This document shows, one piece after another, positions 26,087 to 34,290 of a stretch of 64,000 nucleotides of DNA. Source of the stretch: Desulfosporosinus shakirovi (GTDB lineage: Bacteria > Bacillota > Desulfitobacteriia > Desulfitobacteriales > Desulfitobacteriaceae). The position numbers and the translations under genes are program-made. The DNA lies in assembly GCF_020595055.1 (NCBI RefSeq), contig NZ_JAJDOO010000004.1:1-64000 (forward strand), given 5' to 3'. How positions within the stretch are numbered: position 1 is the stretch's first letter; each line of letters opens with the position of its first letter. The notes under the pieces were generated by a model that was not told the origin of the DNA, did no database searches, and saw nothing but the letters and a program-made list of their open reading frames with translations.

Positions 26087-26290
26087 GACCCAAAAGGAAG
26101 GCAGCTTCGCCCACAGGAGTGAACACATGGATGGAGAGGTGGTAAGGCCCACAAAGCTTTCGCGGGAAGCGCAGCCACGGGTTCACATCAGGTATTACCC
26201 GGAGGTTTGGCGAAGCTCCTGCGAAAGCGTGTGGGCGATCCTCGGAGTGCTGTGTGCACGGAAGTGGGCGAAGCTGCCCGATCCAAGCGA
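26087..26290. repeat. Structured dispersed repeat, copy A
   Basis: 204 bases that recur at 43198-43466. The ends pair perfectly over 15 bases (GGCAGCTTCGCCCAC / GTGGGCGAAGCTGCC). A second inner stem pairs GCCCACA..GCTTTCGC with GCGAAAGC..TGTGGGC. The loop holds the best-conserved part, TTCACATCAGGTATTACCC then GGAGGTTTGGC. It fills the 369-base gap between xdhC and ygfK and has no believable ORF. Confidence 0.8.
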
Positions 26291-26330
26291 AGAATCTCCA
26301 TCAAACATAAGAATTGAGGAATGATAGATA

Positions 26331-29300
26331 ATGATGAGTGACAAAATGATCCCGATTCCCTTCAATAAACTGGTCAATTGGATGCTTGAAGAATATAAAC
26401 GAACTCAAACCATTTTTGGAGTTTCTGAGGTCAAATTTTTCCGAAAAAGCAATGATCAACAAATTGGGCTTTTTGGCGAAACTATGGATACTCCGGTTGG
26501 CCCGGCTGCCGGTCCCCATACCCAACTTGCTCAAAATATTATTGCGTCCTATTTAAGCGGAAGTCGTTTTTTTGAGTTAAAATCCGTTCAAATCATGGAT
26601 GAGTTAGAGATTCCTAAGCCTTGTATCTTGGCGGAAGATGAGTGCTATAACACAGAATGGTCTACCGAGCTTCCGATTATGGGCGCCTTTGACGAGTATG
26701 TTAAAGCATGGTTCGCGCTCCATGTGTTGCAAAAAGAGTTGTTTAACCAAAGTGACCGACGTTTTATGTTCAATATGAGTGTGGGGTATGATCTTAAAGG
26801 AATTCAGTCTTCGAAAGTCGATCAATTTATAGAGGGGCTTAAGGATGCATCCGGAACTGAGATCTATAAAGAGTGTCTGGCTTCTTTACTCGAGAATGTT
26901 GACCAGTTTAAGCAGGTCGATCGTGCCTTTATTGAAAATATTTCACCGAATATTTGTACTTCCATCACCTTGTCGACCATGCACGGCTGTCCGCCGGCAG
27001 AGATTGAAGCCATTATCAAATACCTGCTTAGTGAAAAGAAACTGCATACCTTTGTCAAGATGAATCCGACGCTTTTAGGGTATGGGTATGTGCGGAACAC
27101 TTTCGATAAAATGGGCTACAAGTATATTCAACTCAAGGAAGAATCTTTTACTCATGACCTGCAGTTTAAGGATGGAGTTGAGATGTTAAAACGCCTTAAG
27201 GTTTTTGCTAAAGAGCAGCAAAAAGACTTTGGGGTCAAGATGTCCAACACCTTACCCGTAAAGATTGGCAGGTCGGAACTGCCGGGCGAAGAGATGTACA
27301 TGTCCGGGCGAGCCCTTTATCCCTTGACGATTAATCTGGCCTATAAGTTGGCCTCTGAGTTTGAGGGGGATCTCAAAATCTCCTATTCGGGCGGAGCGGA
27401 TGCCTTCAATATTGATCGCATCTTCGAGACGGGAATCCAGCCCATCACTGTGGCTACAACTTTGTTAAAACCCGGAGCCTATATGCGCTTTAAACAAATG
27501 GCGGACATCTTGGATCCGCTCATGGATAATAAGGAGTCCGGCAAACTGGATATGGAGAAATTAAAGGCCCTTGCTGAAAGTTCCTTATGCGATGCCAATC
27601 ATCTCAAAGAAAAGAGAGATCTGGTCAATCGAAAAACAGAGCTTAAGCTCCCGGTTCTCGATTGCTTCATTGCCCCTTGTACGGTGGGATGTCCTATTGA
27701 ACAGGATGTTCCGGAATATCTGCGTTTGGTAGGGGAAGGCCGCTACGAGGAAGCCTTTGATGTCATTGTGTCAAAAAACCCATTCCCTTTCATCACAGGT
27801 ACAATTTGTACTCATAACTGTATGACTAAATGTACTCGTTTAGACTATGATGAATCCGTGCATATCCGCGGGCAGAAATTAGTGGCCGCCGAAAAGGGTT
27901 ATGATGCCTATATGCAGAAGTTCTCTGCCCTTAAACCGGAGTCATCTGCCAAAGTCGCCGTGATTGGAGCGGGTCCATCCGGACTGGCTGCAGCCTATTT
28001 CCTTGCCAAAGGAGGCATGGAAGTTACGGTGTTTGATAAGCGGGAGAAAGCCGGTGGTACAGTCGAATATGTTATTCCGGATTTCAGAATTTCGAGAGAA
28101 GCGATCACTAAAGATATTAAGCTCATCGAAAGAATGGGTGTTAAGTTTGAATTTGGCATTGACTCAAATGTTTCAGTGGCTGAATACAAGGCAAAAGGAT
28201 TCCGGTACATTTATCTGGCCATTGGTGCAGGTAAGACCAACGATTTGGACATCAACGGGGATAAAGAGCGGGTCATGGGAGCAATTCCCTTCCTGGAAGC
28301 CTTTAATGCCGATAAAGATGCTCTGAAACTCGGTAAGAACGTGGTGGTCGTTGGCGGCGGGAATTCCGCTATGGATGCTGCTCGGGCTGCATTAAGAGTC
28401 GAGGGTGTAGAAAATGTATATATCGTCTATCGCAGAACCAAAGACTACATGCCTGCAGATCATGAAGAATTGATCTATGCTGAGGAAGATGGAGTAATCT
28501 TTAAGGAACTTTTAGCTCCCCTATCTTTGACTGATGGGGTCTTGAAATGCCAGCGGATGGCACTTGGTCAGCCGGATGCATCCGGGCGAAGGAGACCTGT
28601 GGCGGTTGAAGGTGCCTTTGAAGAATTGTTGATTGATACCCTTTTATCTGCTATTGGGGAATTAATCGATTATGATCTGTTAAAGAGCAATGGAATTGAA
28701 GTTGGGGAGAAAGGGAAGATTCTCGTCAATGAGGAAACACTGGAAACCAGCGTGGAAAATGTCTTCATCGGCGGGGATGCCCTTGCTGGACCTTGGACTG
28801 TAGTTGGTGCTGCTAAGCATGGCACCATGGCGGCTAAAGCTATTCTGAAAAAAGAAGGGTTGGAATTCAAACAAGAGTTCACGTCAAAAATCTCCTTTAA
28901 TCATGAAAAGCAGCTGTTAGAAATTGCTGAAAAGAAAGCTGTTATGAAACCCGTTGCCGATCACAAACTGGAATCAGACAGATGTCTAGAGTGTAATAAA
29001 GTGTGCAATATCTGTGCCGAGGTTTGCCCGAACCGTGCCAACCTTATGATTCCGGTCAAGGGCAAGGGCTTAACCAATATGAATCAGATCCTGCACGTGG
29101 ATGGAATGTGCAATGTCTGCGGAAACTGTGGAACCTTCTGCCCGTATTCCAGTGAACCGTATAAAGTCAAATTAACTCTTTTCTGGACTGAAAAAGATTT
29201 CATGGACAGTCCTAATATCGGCTTCTATTTCCTAGGTGACGGCTCTACCGGAGAATTTATGCTGCGTCTCGATGACAAAATATCCAAGGTGAAGTTTGAT

Positions 29301-29399
29301 CAATCCGGCAATACAGATGTACCGATCGACGATAAGGTTGCGGCCTTTATCTGGACCGTTTACAAAGACTATGAATATCTGTATAAAGTTTTGAACTAA
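26331..29399 (+). CDS. ygfK: YgfK: multidomain Fe-S/flavin oxidoreductase
   Basis: 1022 residues, the length and order of E. coli YgfK (annotated as putative selenate reductase subunit). Residues 1-430 form a dihydropyrimidine-dehydrogenase-like barrel (TMHGCPPAEIE near 218, VKMNPTLLGYGY near 241). A GltD-like Fe-S entry follows with CFIAPCTVGCPIEQDVPEY near 444 and CTHNCMTKCTR. An FAD/NAD(P)H part has VIGAGPSGLAAAYFLAKGG near 544 and VVVVGGGNSAMDAARAAL. The C-terminus has two 4Fe-4S motifs, CLECNKVCNICAEVCP near 884 and CNVCGNCGTFCP near 926. In purine clusters it is thought to reduce a purine or pyrimidine-like intermediate; the exact substrate is not settled. Confidence 0.93.
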   Translation: MMSDKMIPIPFNKLVNWMLEEYKRTQTIFGVSEVKFFRKSNDQQIGLFGETMDTPVGPAAGPHTQLAQNIIASYLSGSRFFELKSVQIMDELEIPKPCILAEDECYNTEWSTELPIMGAFDEYVKAWFALHVLQKELFNQSDRRFMFNMSVGYDLKGIQSSKVDQFIEGLKDASGTEIYKECLASLLENVDQFKQVDRAFIENISPNICTSITLSTMHGCPPAEIEAIIKYLLSEKKLHTFVKMNPTLLGYGYVRNTFDKMGYKYIQLKEESFTHDLQFKDGVEMLKRLKVFAKEQQKDFGVKMSNTLPVKIGRSELPGEEMYMSGRALYPLTINLAYKLASEFEGDLKISYSGGADAFNIDRIFETGIQPITVATTLLKPGAYMRFKQMADILDPLMDNKESGKLDMEKLKALAESSLCDANHLKEKRDLVNRKTELKLPVLDCFIAPCTVGCPIEQDVPEYLRLVGEGRYEEAFDVIVSKNPFPFITGTICTHNCMTKCTRLDYDESVHIRGQKLVAAEKGYDAYMQKFSALKPESSAKVAVIGAGPSGLAAAYFLAKGGMEVTVFDKREKAGGTVEYVIPDFRISREAITKDIKLIERMGVKFEFGIDSNVSVAEYKAKGFRYIYLAIGAGKTNDLDINGDKERVMGAIPFLEAFNADKDALKLGKNVVVVGGGNSAMDAARAALRVEGVENVYIVYRRTKDYMPADHEELIYAEEDGVIFKELLAPLSLTDGVLKCQRMALGQPDASGRRRPVAVEGAFEELLIDTLLSAIGELIDYDLLKSNGIEVGEKGKILVNEETLETSVENVFIGGDALAGPWTVVGAAKHGTMAAKAILKKEGLEFKQEFTSKISFNHEKQLLEIAEKKAVMKPVADHKLESDRCLECNKVCNICAEVCPNRANLMIPVKGKGLTNMNQILHVDGMCNVCGNCGTFCPYSSEPYKVKLTLFWTEKDFMDSPNIGFYFLGDGSTGEFMLRLDDKISKVKFDQSGNTDVPIDDKVAAFIWTVYKDYEYLYKVLN

Positions 29400-29409
29400 T
29401 GCACATATT

Positions 29410-29444
29410 GAGAGAGGTCGAACTTTCGCGAGTCGACTTCTCTC
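29410..29444 (+). terminator. Hairpin after ygfK
   Basis: GAGAGAGGTCGA pairs with TCGACTTCTCTC (one G.U) across an eight-base loop, ten bases after the stop. There is no clear T-run, so termination may be partial or factor-dependent. Confidence 0.5.
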
Positions 29445-29539
29445 GGGATTAAAATGATTATGGTTTAGAGCAATTTTCTTTTCCGATAGTGGAATTTCTT
29501 TTGGTGATCTAAAAAAGCAATTCTTCTATTGAAAAATCT

Positions 29540-29577
29540 TATCATTAAGGTACGAGTCTTATCATAATGATAAGACC
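29540..29577. promoter_or_regulatory. Upstream activator site of the permease promoter
   Basis: A perfect palindrome at 29557-29577 has half-sites GTCTTATCAT and ATGATAAGAC around a central A. A half-matching CTTATCATTAAG lies just before it (29538-29549). The core is the same as in the two sites before xdhA, pointing to one shared activator. It lies about 150 bases before the -24/-12 element. Confidence 0.75.
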
Positions 29578-29728
29578 TGCATATTTGCCTATGTGCCCCG
29601 CATTCAGACATTTTTCGAAGGCTAAGACTTGAAAACCTTGAATTAAATTTATCTTTTTGATAAAGATAATTAGGGGCTAAAGTAGGAAAAGGTCGTTTCT
29701 TAGGCAATTTCAGTTTAATTAATCGAGT

Positions 29729-29744
29729 TGGCACGAATATTGCT
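29729..29744 (+). promoter_or_regulatory. Sigma-54 promoter of the NCS2 permease unit
   Basis: TGGCACGAATATTGCT is a perfect match to the -24/-12 consensus. A leader of about 225 bases then precedes the permease start. It contains a strong AAGGAGGTGA (29919) that opens only a two-codon frame, and then the true AAGGAGGG site. Confidence 0.92.
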
Positions 29745-29979
29745 ACAGAAACAAAGGTATGGGCGCAACAATGCTCCTTGCAAAGGGCCCTTGACCCAAA
29801 ATTTAATACTTTGCCGGCGATCTTGTTAAACAAAACGGGTATCTGAGATTCCTAAGAGGTCAGAGCGAAGTAGACCCCTTGAATTAGTTGCGGGACTTAC
29901 TCAAGGATATCGATTATAAGGAGGTGACAGTTGGTTTAATTAATCTCACCGCACTTAAAAATAAGGAGGGAAGTTAATA

Positions 29980-31329
29980 ATGGCAAATACCAACAATGGA
30001 GTGGCAGCAGTTGACGAAATGCTACCTGCCGGAAAACTTTTTTTGTATGGATTACAGCACGTACTTGCTATGTACGCTGGAGCGGTTGCAGTTCCTTTGA
30101 TTATTGCAGGAGCAGCAAAGTTAACCCCTGAACAAACTGCCTTTTTAATTAACGCAGACTTATTCACCTGTGGAATCGCTACCCTGCTCCAGACCTTGGG
30201 GATCTGGAAAATTGGAATCAAAATTCCGGTTATTCAAGGGGTTACTTTTGCTGCAGTAACGCCCATGGTCATCATGGCTCAGTCGGGCGGCATGACTATG
30301 ATTTTTGGTTCAGTTATTGTGGCGGGGCTATTTACGTTTTTAGCGGCACCTTTCTTTAGTAAGCTGATCCGTTTCTTTCCGCCGATTGTTACAGGGACTA
30401 TTATTACCATCATCGGGATATCTCTCTTGCCAGTAGGTATAAACTGGGCTGCGGGTGGAACCGGAAATAAGGATTTCGGGTCGTTAACGTTTATCTTCGT
30501 GGCAACCGTTGTACTTGTAAGCATTCTTTTGATCAATAAACTGTTTACAGGTTTTCTCTCCCACATTGCAGTATTGCTCGGTTTAATCGTCGGTCTTATA
30601 GTAGCCATCCCCTTCGGACTTGTAAGCTTTGCGGGTGTGGCTGACGCTCCTTGGATAGGCATTACAACACCTTTCTACTTCGGTTTCCCAATATTTGATG
30701 TTGGGGCGATCATCTCCATGATTTTAGTTATGTTAGTTGTTATGGTAGAGTCGACGGGAGACTTTCTGGCTATTGGTGAAATGGTCGGTAAAAAAATCGG
30801 ACAAGATGAACTTACTGCAGGCTTACGTGCAGATGGCTTAGCTACTGCACTTGGTGGAATCTTCAATGCCTTCCCTTACACTGCATTTGCCCAGAACGTT
30901 GGCTTAGTCGGTTTAACAGGTGTTAAGAGCCGTTTCGTCGTTGCAACCTCCGGGATAATTTTAGTTGTCTTAGGTTTATTCCCTAAGATGGCTACAATTA
31001 TTGCCTCCCTGCCTAACGCAGTACTTGGTGGAGCAGGGATTGCCATGTTCGGAATTGTGGCGGCAAGTGGGATTAAGACTCTTGCTAAAGTTGACTTCGA
31101 ACATAACCATACTAATATTTTCATTGTTGCTATCAGTATCGGAATTGGGGTTATTCCTGTAATGGTTCCAACATTTTTCCAACACTTCCCTTCGTGGAGT
31201 CAGACCATTATGCATAGTGGAATTACGCTAGGTTCAATCGTAGCTATTGTCCTCAATGCTTTCTTTAACGGAAGCAAAGGGGCGGGAGACTTAGGCGAAC
31301 TCAAAGCAAACGCTGGAATTCGTGAGTAA
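29980..31329 (+). CDS. NCS2 family purine permease (xanthine/urate type)
   Basis: 449 residues with about 14 hydrophobic segments. Family landmarks: GLQHVLAMYAGAVAVPLII near 25, VIQGVTFAAVTPM near 85, VMVESTGDFLAIGEM near 250 and NAFPYTAFAQNVGLVGLTGV near 299. The last two match the nucleobase-binding segments of proton-coupled xanthine/uric acid carriers (PbuX, XanQ, UacT groups) rather than uracil carriers. AAGGAGGG precedes the ATG. It is driven by its own sigma-54 promoter and followed by PreA and SsnA. Xanthine or urate is the likely substrate; which one is not decidable by eye. Confidence 0.9.
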   Translation: MANTNNGVAAVDEMLPAGKLFLYGLQHVLAMYAGAVAVPLIIAGAAKLTPEQTAFLINADLFTCGIATLLQTLGIWKIGIKIPVIQGVTFAAVTPMVIMAQSGGMTMIFGSVIVAGLFTFLAAPFFSKLIRFFPPIVTGTIITIIGISLLPVGINWAAGGTGNKDFGSLTFIFVATVVLVSILLINKLFTGFLSHIAVLLGLIVGLIVAIPFGLVSFAGVADAPWIGITTPFYFGFPIFDVGAIISMILVMLVVMVESTGDFLAIGEMVGKKIGQDELTAGLRADGLATALGGIFNAFPYTAFAQNVGLVGLTGVKSRFVVATSGIILVVLGLFPKMATIIASLPNAVLGGAGIAMFGIVAASGIKTLAKVDFEHNHTNIFIVAISIGIGVIPVMVPTFFQHFPSWSQTIMHSGITLGSIVAIVLNAFFNGSKGAGDLGELKANAGIRE

Positions 31330-31338
31330 GAGACATTA

Positions 31339-31365
31339 GGGTGAGAGAGCTTTCTCTCCCACCCT
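31339..31365 (+). terminator. Hairpin after the permease gene
   Basis: GGGTGAGAGAG and CTCTCCCACCC form a stem with one bulge and a CTTT loop. Only a weak pyrimidine stretch follows, so some transcription probably continues into preA. Confidence 0.5.
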
Positions 31366-31409
31366 TCCTGATTCTAAACAAATTCGTAACATCGAAGGGG
31401 TTTTAGAAA

Positions 31410-32615
31410 ATGACCGTCGATTTATCCGTTGTTTATTGCGGAATAAAACATGAAAGCCCCTTTATCTTAGCTCCGTCTCCGGCTACAGACCATTTGCATC
31501 TTTTAATTCAAGGGTTTGAAGCTGGTTGGGCAGGGGCGGTCTTAAAGACTGTTGCGGTTGATTCCAGAATAGTAAGTCGAGTTTTCCCCATGGTCACTCG
31601 AATAGAACAAGAAAATGCCTTTATCGGTCTTCAGAATATAGACCTTGTCTCAGAACATTCTGTTGAAATTGTTGAACAAAATGTGAGGACTCTTAAAAGA
31701 AAGTTTCCGAATAAAGTGGTCGTCCCCAGTATCATGGCCTTTACTAAAGAAGATTGGCAATCCCTAACTAAACGTTTTATCGACGCAGGTGCAGATATTA
31801 TTGAATGCAGTATCTGGCATCCCCATGGTACTGAATGGACTTTATGTACTAAAGTACAAGAACCTGTAGGAACGGAACAAATTGCTTCTTGGGTTAAAGA
31901 AGCAGCCGGAAATGTTCCTGTTGTCATCAAACTATCGGCACTGGATTCCGATATAATGGCCACTGCTGAAGCGGTTGAACGCAGTGGTGCCAATGGAGTC
32001 AGTGCCATAAATACCATAAAAAGCATTACCGGCGTGGATTTAGATACCTTAATTCCTTATCCTAATATTGCAGGACTTTCAACCTATGGAGGACTTTCCG
32101 GACCCGCTTTGAAGCCGATTTCTTTGCGCTGTACAGCCGAAATCGCCCAAAAGGTTAAGTTGGATATTGCATCCAGCGGCGGAATTGCTACTTGGAAAGA
32201 TTGTGCTGAATTTCTTCTTCTTGGCGCGAGCACCTTGCAATTGTGTACCTCTGTTTTGCGGTTTGGTTTAGGGATCATTGATGAACTGAAGCCGGGTTTA
32301 GAAGGTTGGATGAAGGAAAAGGGTTTCCAGAGTCTGACGGAGGTAATTGGTAAGTCACTGCCTTATTTAGTGGAACATTCCAGACTTCCGAGAGGCATTC
32401 AAGTAGTTTCGCATATTCAGATAGAAGACTGTAATGGTTGCGGAGCTTGCTGCATTGCTTGCGGATCAGGTGGACATGGAGCAATAAGCTTGGTCGACGG
32501 ACTTCCTCGAGTCGATGTTAATAAGTGCATAGGGTGCGGTATTTGTCGCTCTATGTGTTTATCAAAGGCGATAACTTTAATCCGACCCAACGGTAAACAA
32601 AGCACATTGTTGTGA
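31410..32615 (+). CDS. preA: Dihydropyrimidine dehydrogenase-type subunit PreA
   Basis: 401 residues. The dihydroorotate-dehydrogenase-like FMN barrel spans 1-310, with NTIKSITGVDLDTLIPYPNI near 204 and YGGLSGPALKPISLR near 227, segments shared with E. coli PreA. The C-terminal ferredoxin part has CNGCGACCIACGSGG near 342 and CIGCGICRSMCLSK near 374. PreA normally works with the flavoprotein PreT; no separate preT is seen here, but YgfK carries an equivalent NAD(P)H/FAD part. In this setting it may reduce a purine-derived ring or oxidise a dihydro intermediate rather than act on uracil. Confidence 0.88.
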   Translation: MTVDLSVVYCGIKHESPFILAPSPATDHLHLLIQGFEAGWAGAVLKTVAVDSRIVSRVFPMVTRIEQENAFIGLQNIDLVSEHSVEIVEQNVRTLKRKFPNKVVVPSIMAFTKEDWQSLTKRFIDAGADIIECSIWHPHGTEWTLCTKVQEPVGTEQIASWVKEAAGNVPVVIKLSALDSDIMATAEAVERSGANGVSAINTIKSITGVDLDTLIPYPNIAGLSTYGGLSGPALKPISLRCTAEIAQKVKLDIASSGGIATWKDCAEFLLLGASTLQLCTSVLRFGLGIIDELKPGLEGWMKEKGFQSLTEVIGKSLPYLVEHSRLPRGIQVVSHIQIEDCNGCGACCIACGSGGHGAISLVDGLPRVDVNKCIGCGICRSMCLSKAITLIRPNGKQSTLL

Positions 32616-32689
32616 AATAAGATGCCATGTTGTCGGATATTTTCATATTAGTCAGCCCCTCATACCGTTACAACACCTTGCCTTCTGTG

Positions 32690-32887
32690 GCGGTACTAAT
32701 CTCGAGCATCTATGGTTCCGGTCCTGGCTGCCGGGGACACTCAAGCACTATGGCACCTGTCATCCGTGACAGCGCTCTAATCTCGAACGTCCTGTTCGAG
32801 TCATGGCCGGCGCATAATGCAACTAACCCTTGTGCCTATGGCTGACAGAATGACTAATTCGTGCGAAGACAGTGTCTTCAGGTGCCA
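32690..32887. other. GC-rich folded intergenic region before ssnA
   Basis: The 336-base gap 32616-32951 has no gene. It differs from its surroundings by high GC and several small hairpins: CTCGAAC/GTTCGAG (32782-32800), CTGTCA/TGACAG (32757-32772) and GAAGACA/TGTCTTC (32865-32879). All lie within a possible closing stem TGGCACCTG / CAGGTGCCA (32751-32759 and 32879-32887). The segment CTAATCTCGA occurs twice. It could be a structured RNA or a relic. Confidence 0.35.
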
Positions 32888-32951
32888 GCCAAGTTTTTCT
32901 AAATAGGTTTTAAGGTTATAACCACTTTAATATAGAGAGGATGATGGTTTA

Positions 32952-34280
32952 ATGATTTTGATCGCTAACGGTACGGTCTTAACTATGGGCAAAAGTAATC
33001 AGGTGATTCAAGATGGCGGTGTTCTGATCCAAGACAGCAAGATTTTAGAGGTTGGCTCAACTCAAGATTTACAAAAGCGGTTTCCCGAGGCAGAATTTAT
33101 CGATGCTCGCGGAAAACTTATTATGCCTGGAATGATCAATACGCATATGCATCTCTATAGCACGTTTGCCCGCGGAATGGACTCTAAAAGCAAACCTCCT
33201 AAAACCTTTGGAGATATTTTAGAGGGACTTTGGTGGAAACTTGATAAACTGTTAACCTTGGATGACGTTTATTACAGTGGATTGACTCCTTTGATTGAGT
33301 GCATCAAGACAGGGACAACCACAATTGTTGACCATCATGCCAGTCCTATGGCTATTACAGGCAGTTTGTCCACCTTAGCAAAAGCTGCTAAAGAAATGGG
33401 AGTGCGTGCTGCTTTTTGTTACGAAGTCTCGGACCGAGATGGAGATGAGATCGCTCAAGAGGGAATTAAAGAGAATGTCGACTTTATTGCCCAGTGTCAG
33501 GCTCAGCCAGATTCCATGGTCGCCGGAATGTTCGGACTCCATGCTTCTCTGACCTTATCCGATCAAACGTTGACTAAGTGCAGTGAGGAAGCTAAACGCT
33601 TGGGAGCAGGATTTCACGTTCATGTTGCAGAAGGAAAAGAAGATTTAGATGACAGTCTCTCCAAATATGGGATGAGGGTGGTTGAACGGCTGGAGAAATT
33701 CGGAGTTCTGGGACCAAAAACCATTGCTGTCCACTGCGTACATATCGATGATCATGAAATCGATCTCTTAAAAGCTTCGAAAACTCAAGTTGTGCATAAT
33801 CCGGAATCAAATATGGGGAATGCTGTCGGAGTAACTCCGGTTCTAAAAATGCTCAGTGAAGGGGTTAAAGTAGGACTTGGGACCGATGGCTATACCTGTG
33901 ACATGTTTGAGAGCGGAAAAGTGGCAAATATCCTTCATAAACATGCCATGGCCAATCCGAGTGTAGCTTGGGGTGAGGTGCCGCAAATGCTTTATGGCAA
34001 TAATCCTGAGATTGCCTCAGACTTGTTTGGCGGGAAATTTGGCGAATTGACCGAAGGTGCATGGGCGGATGTCATCGTTGTTGATTATGTACCGCCGACT
34101 CCCATAGGGTCCAACAATTGGAGCGGACATCTCCTCTTCGGAGTTTCGGGACGGTCTGTTGAAACAACCGTCATTAATGGGCGCGTACGTATGCTCGACA
34201 GAAAACTCATAGACATTGATGAAGAAGCTATTGGTGCTCGTTCCAGGGAGTTGGCTCAGAAACTTTGGAATAGAATTTGA
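32952..34280 (+). CDS. ssnA: SsnA: putative aminohydrolase of the purine/selenium cluster
   Basis: 442 residues, matching the SsnA family of metal-dependent amidohydrolases. Zinc/iron ligands appear in GMINTHMHLY near 62-68, GFHVHVAEGKED near 220, AVHCVHI near 258 and GLGTDGYTCDM near 312. The family resembles guanine and chlorohydrolase-type deaminases and recurs with ygfK, ygeW and xdhD in anaerobes. Its substrate is presumed to be a ring-opened or amino-substituted purine product. The next gene starts ten bases later. Confidence 0.92.
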   Translation: MILIANGTVLTMGKSNQVIQDGGVLIQDSKILEVGSTQDLQKRFPEAEFIDARGKLIMPGMINTHMHLYSTFARGMDSKSKPPKTFGDILEGLWWKLDKLLTLDDVYYSGLTPLIECIKTGTTTIVDHHASPMAITGSLSTLAKAAKEMGVRAAFCYEVSDRDGDEIAQEGIKENVDFIAQCQAQPDSMVAGMFGLHASLTLSDQTLTKCSEEAKRLGAGFHVHVAEGKEDLDDSLSKYGMRVVERLEKFGVLGPKTIAVHCVHIDDHEIDLLKASKTQVVHNPESNMGNAVGVTPVLKMLSEGVKVGLGTDGYTCDMFESGKVANILHKHAMANPSVAWGEVPQMLYGNNPEIASDLFGGKFGELTEGAWADVIVVDYVPPTPIGSNNWSGHLLFGVSGRSVETTVINGRVRMLDRKLIDIDEEAIGARSRELAQKLWNRI

Positions 34281-34290
34281 GGTGATCTTG

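Noticed and set aside
26070-26324. 84-codon open frame between xdhC and ygfK
   Set aside because: It lies within structured repeat copy A, with no conserved protein frame between the two copies.
32751-32770. TGGCACCTG as a -24 element before ssnA
   Set aside because: No TTGC-type -12 element at the required distance; the bases fit a hairpin better.
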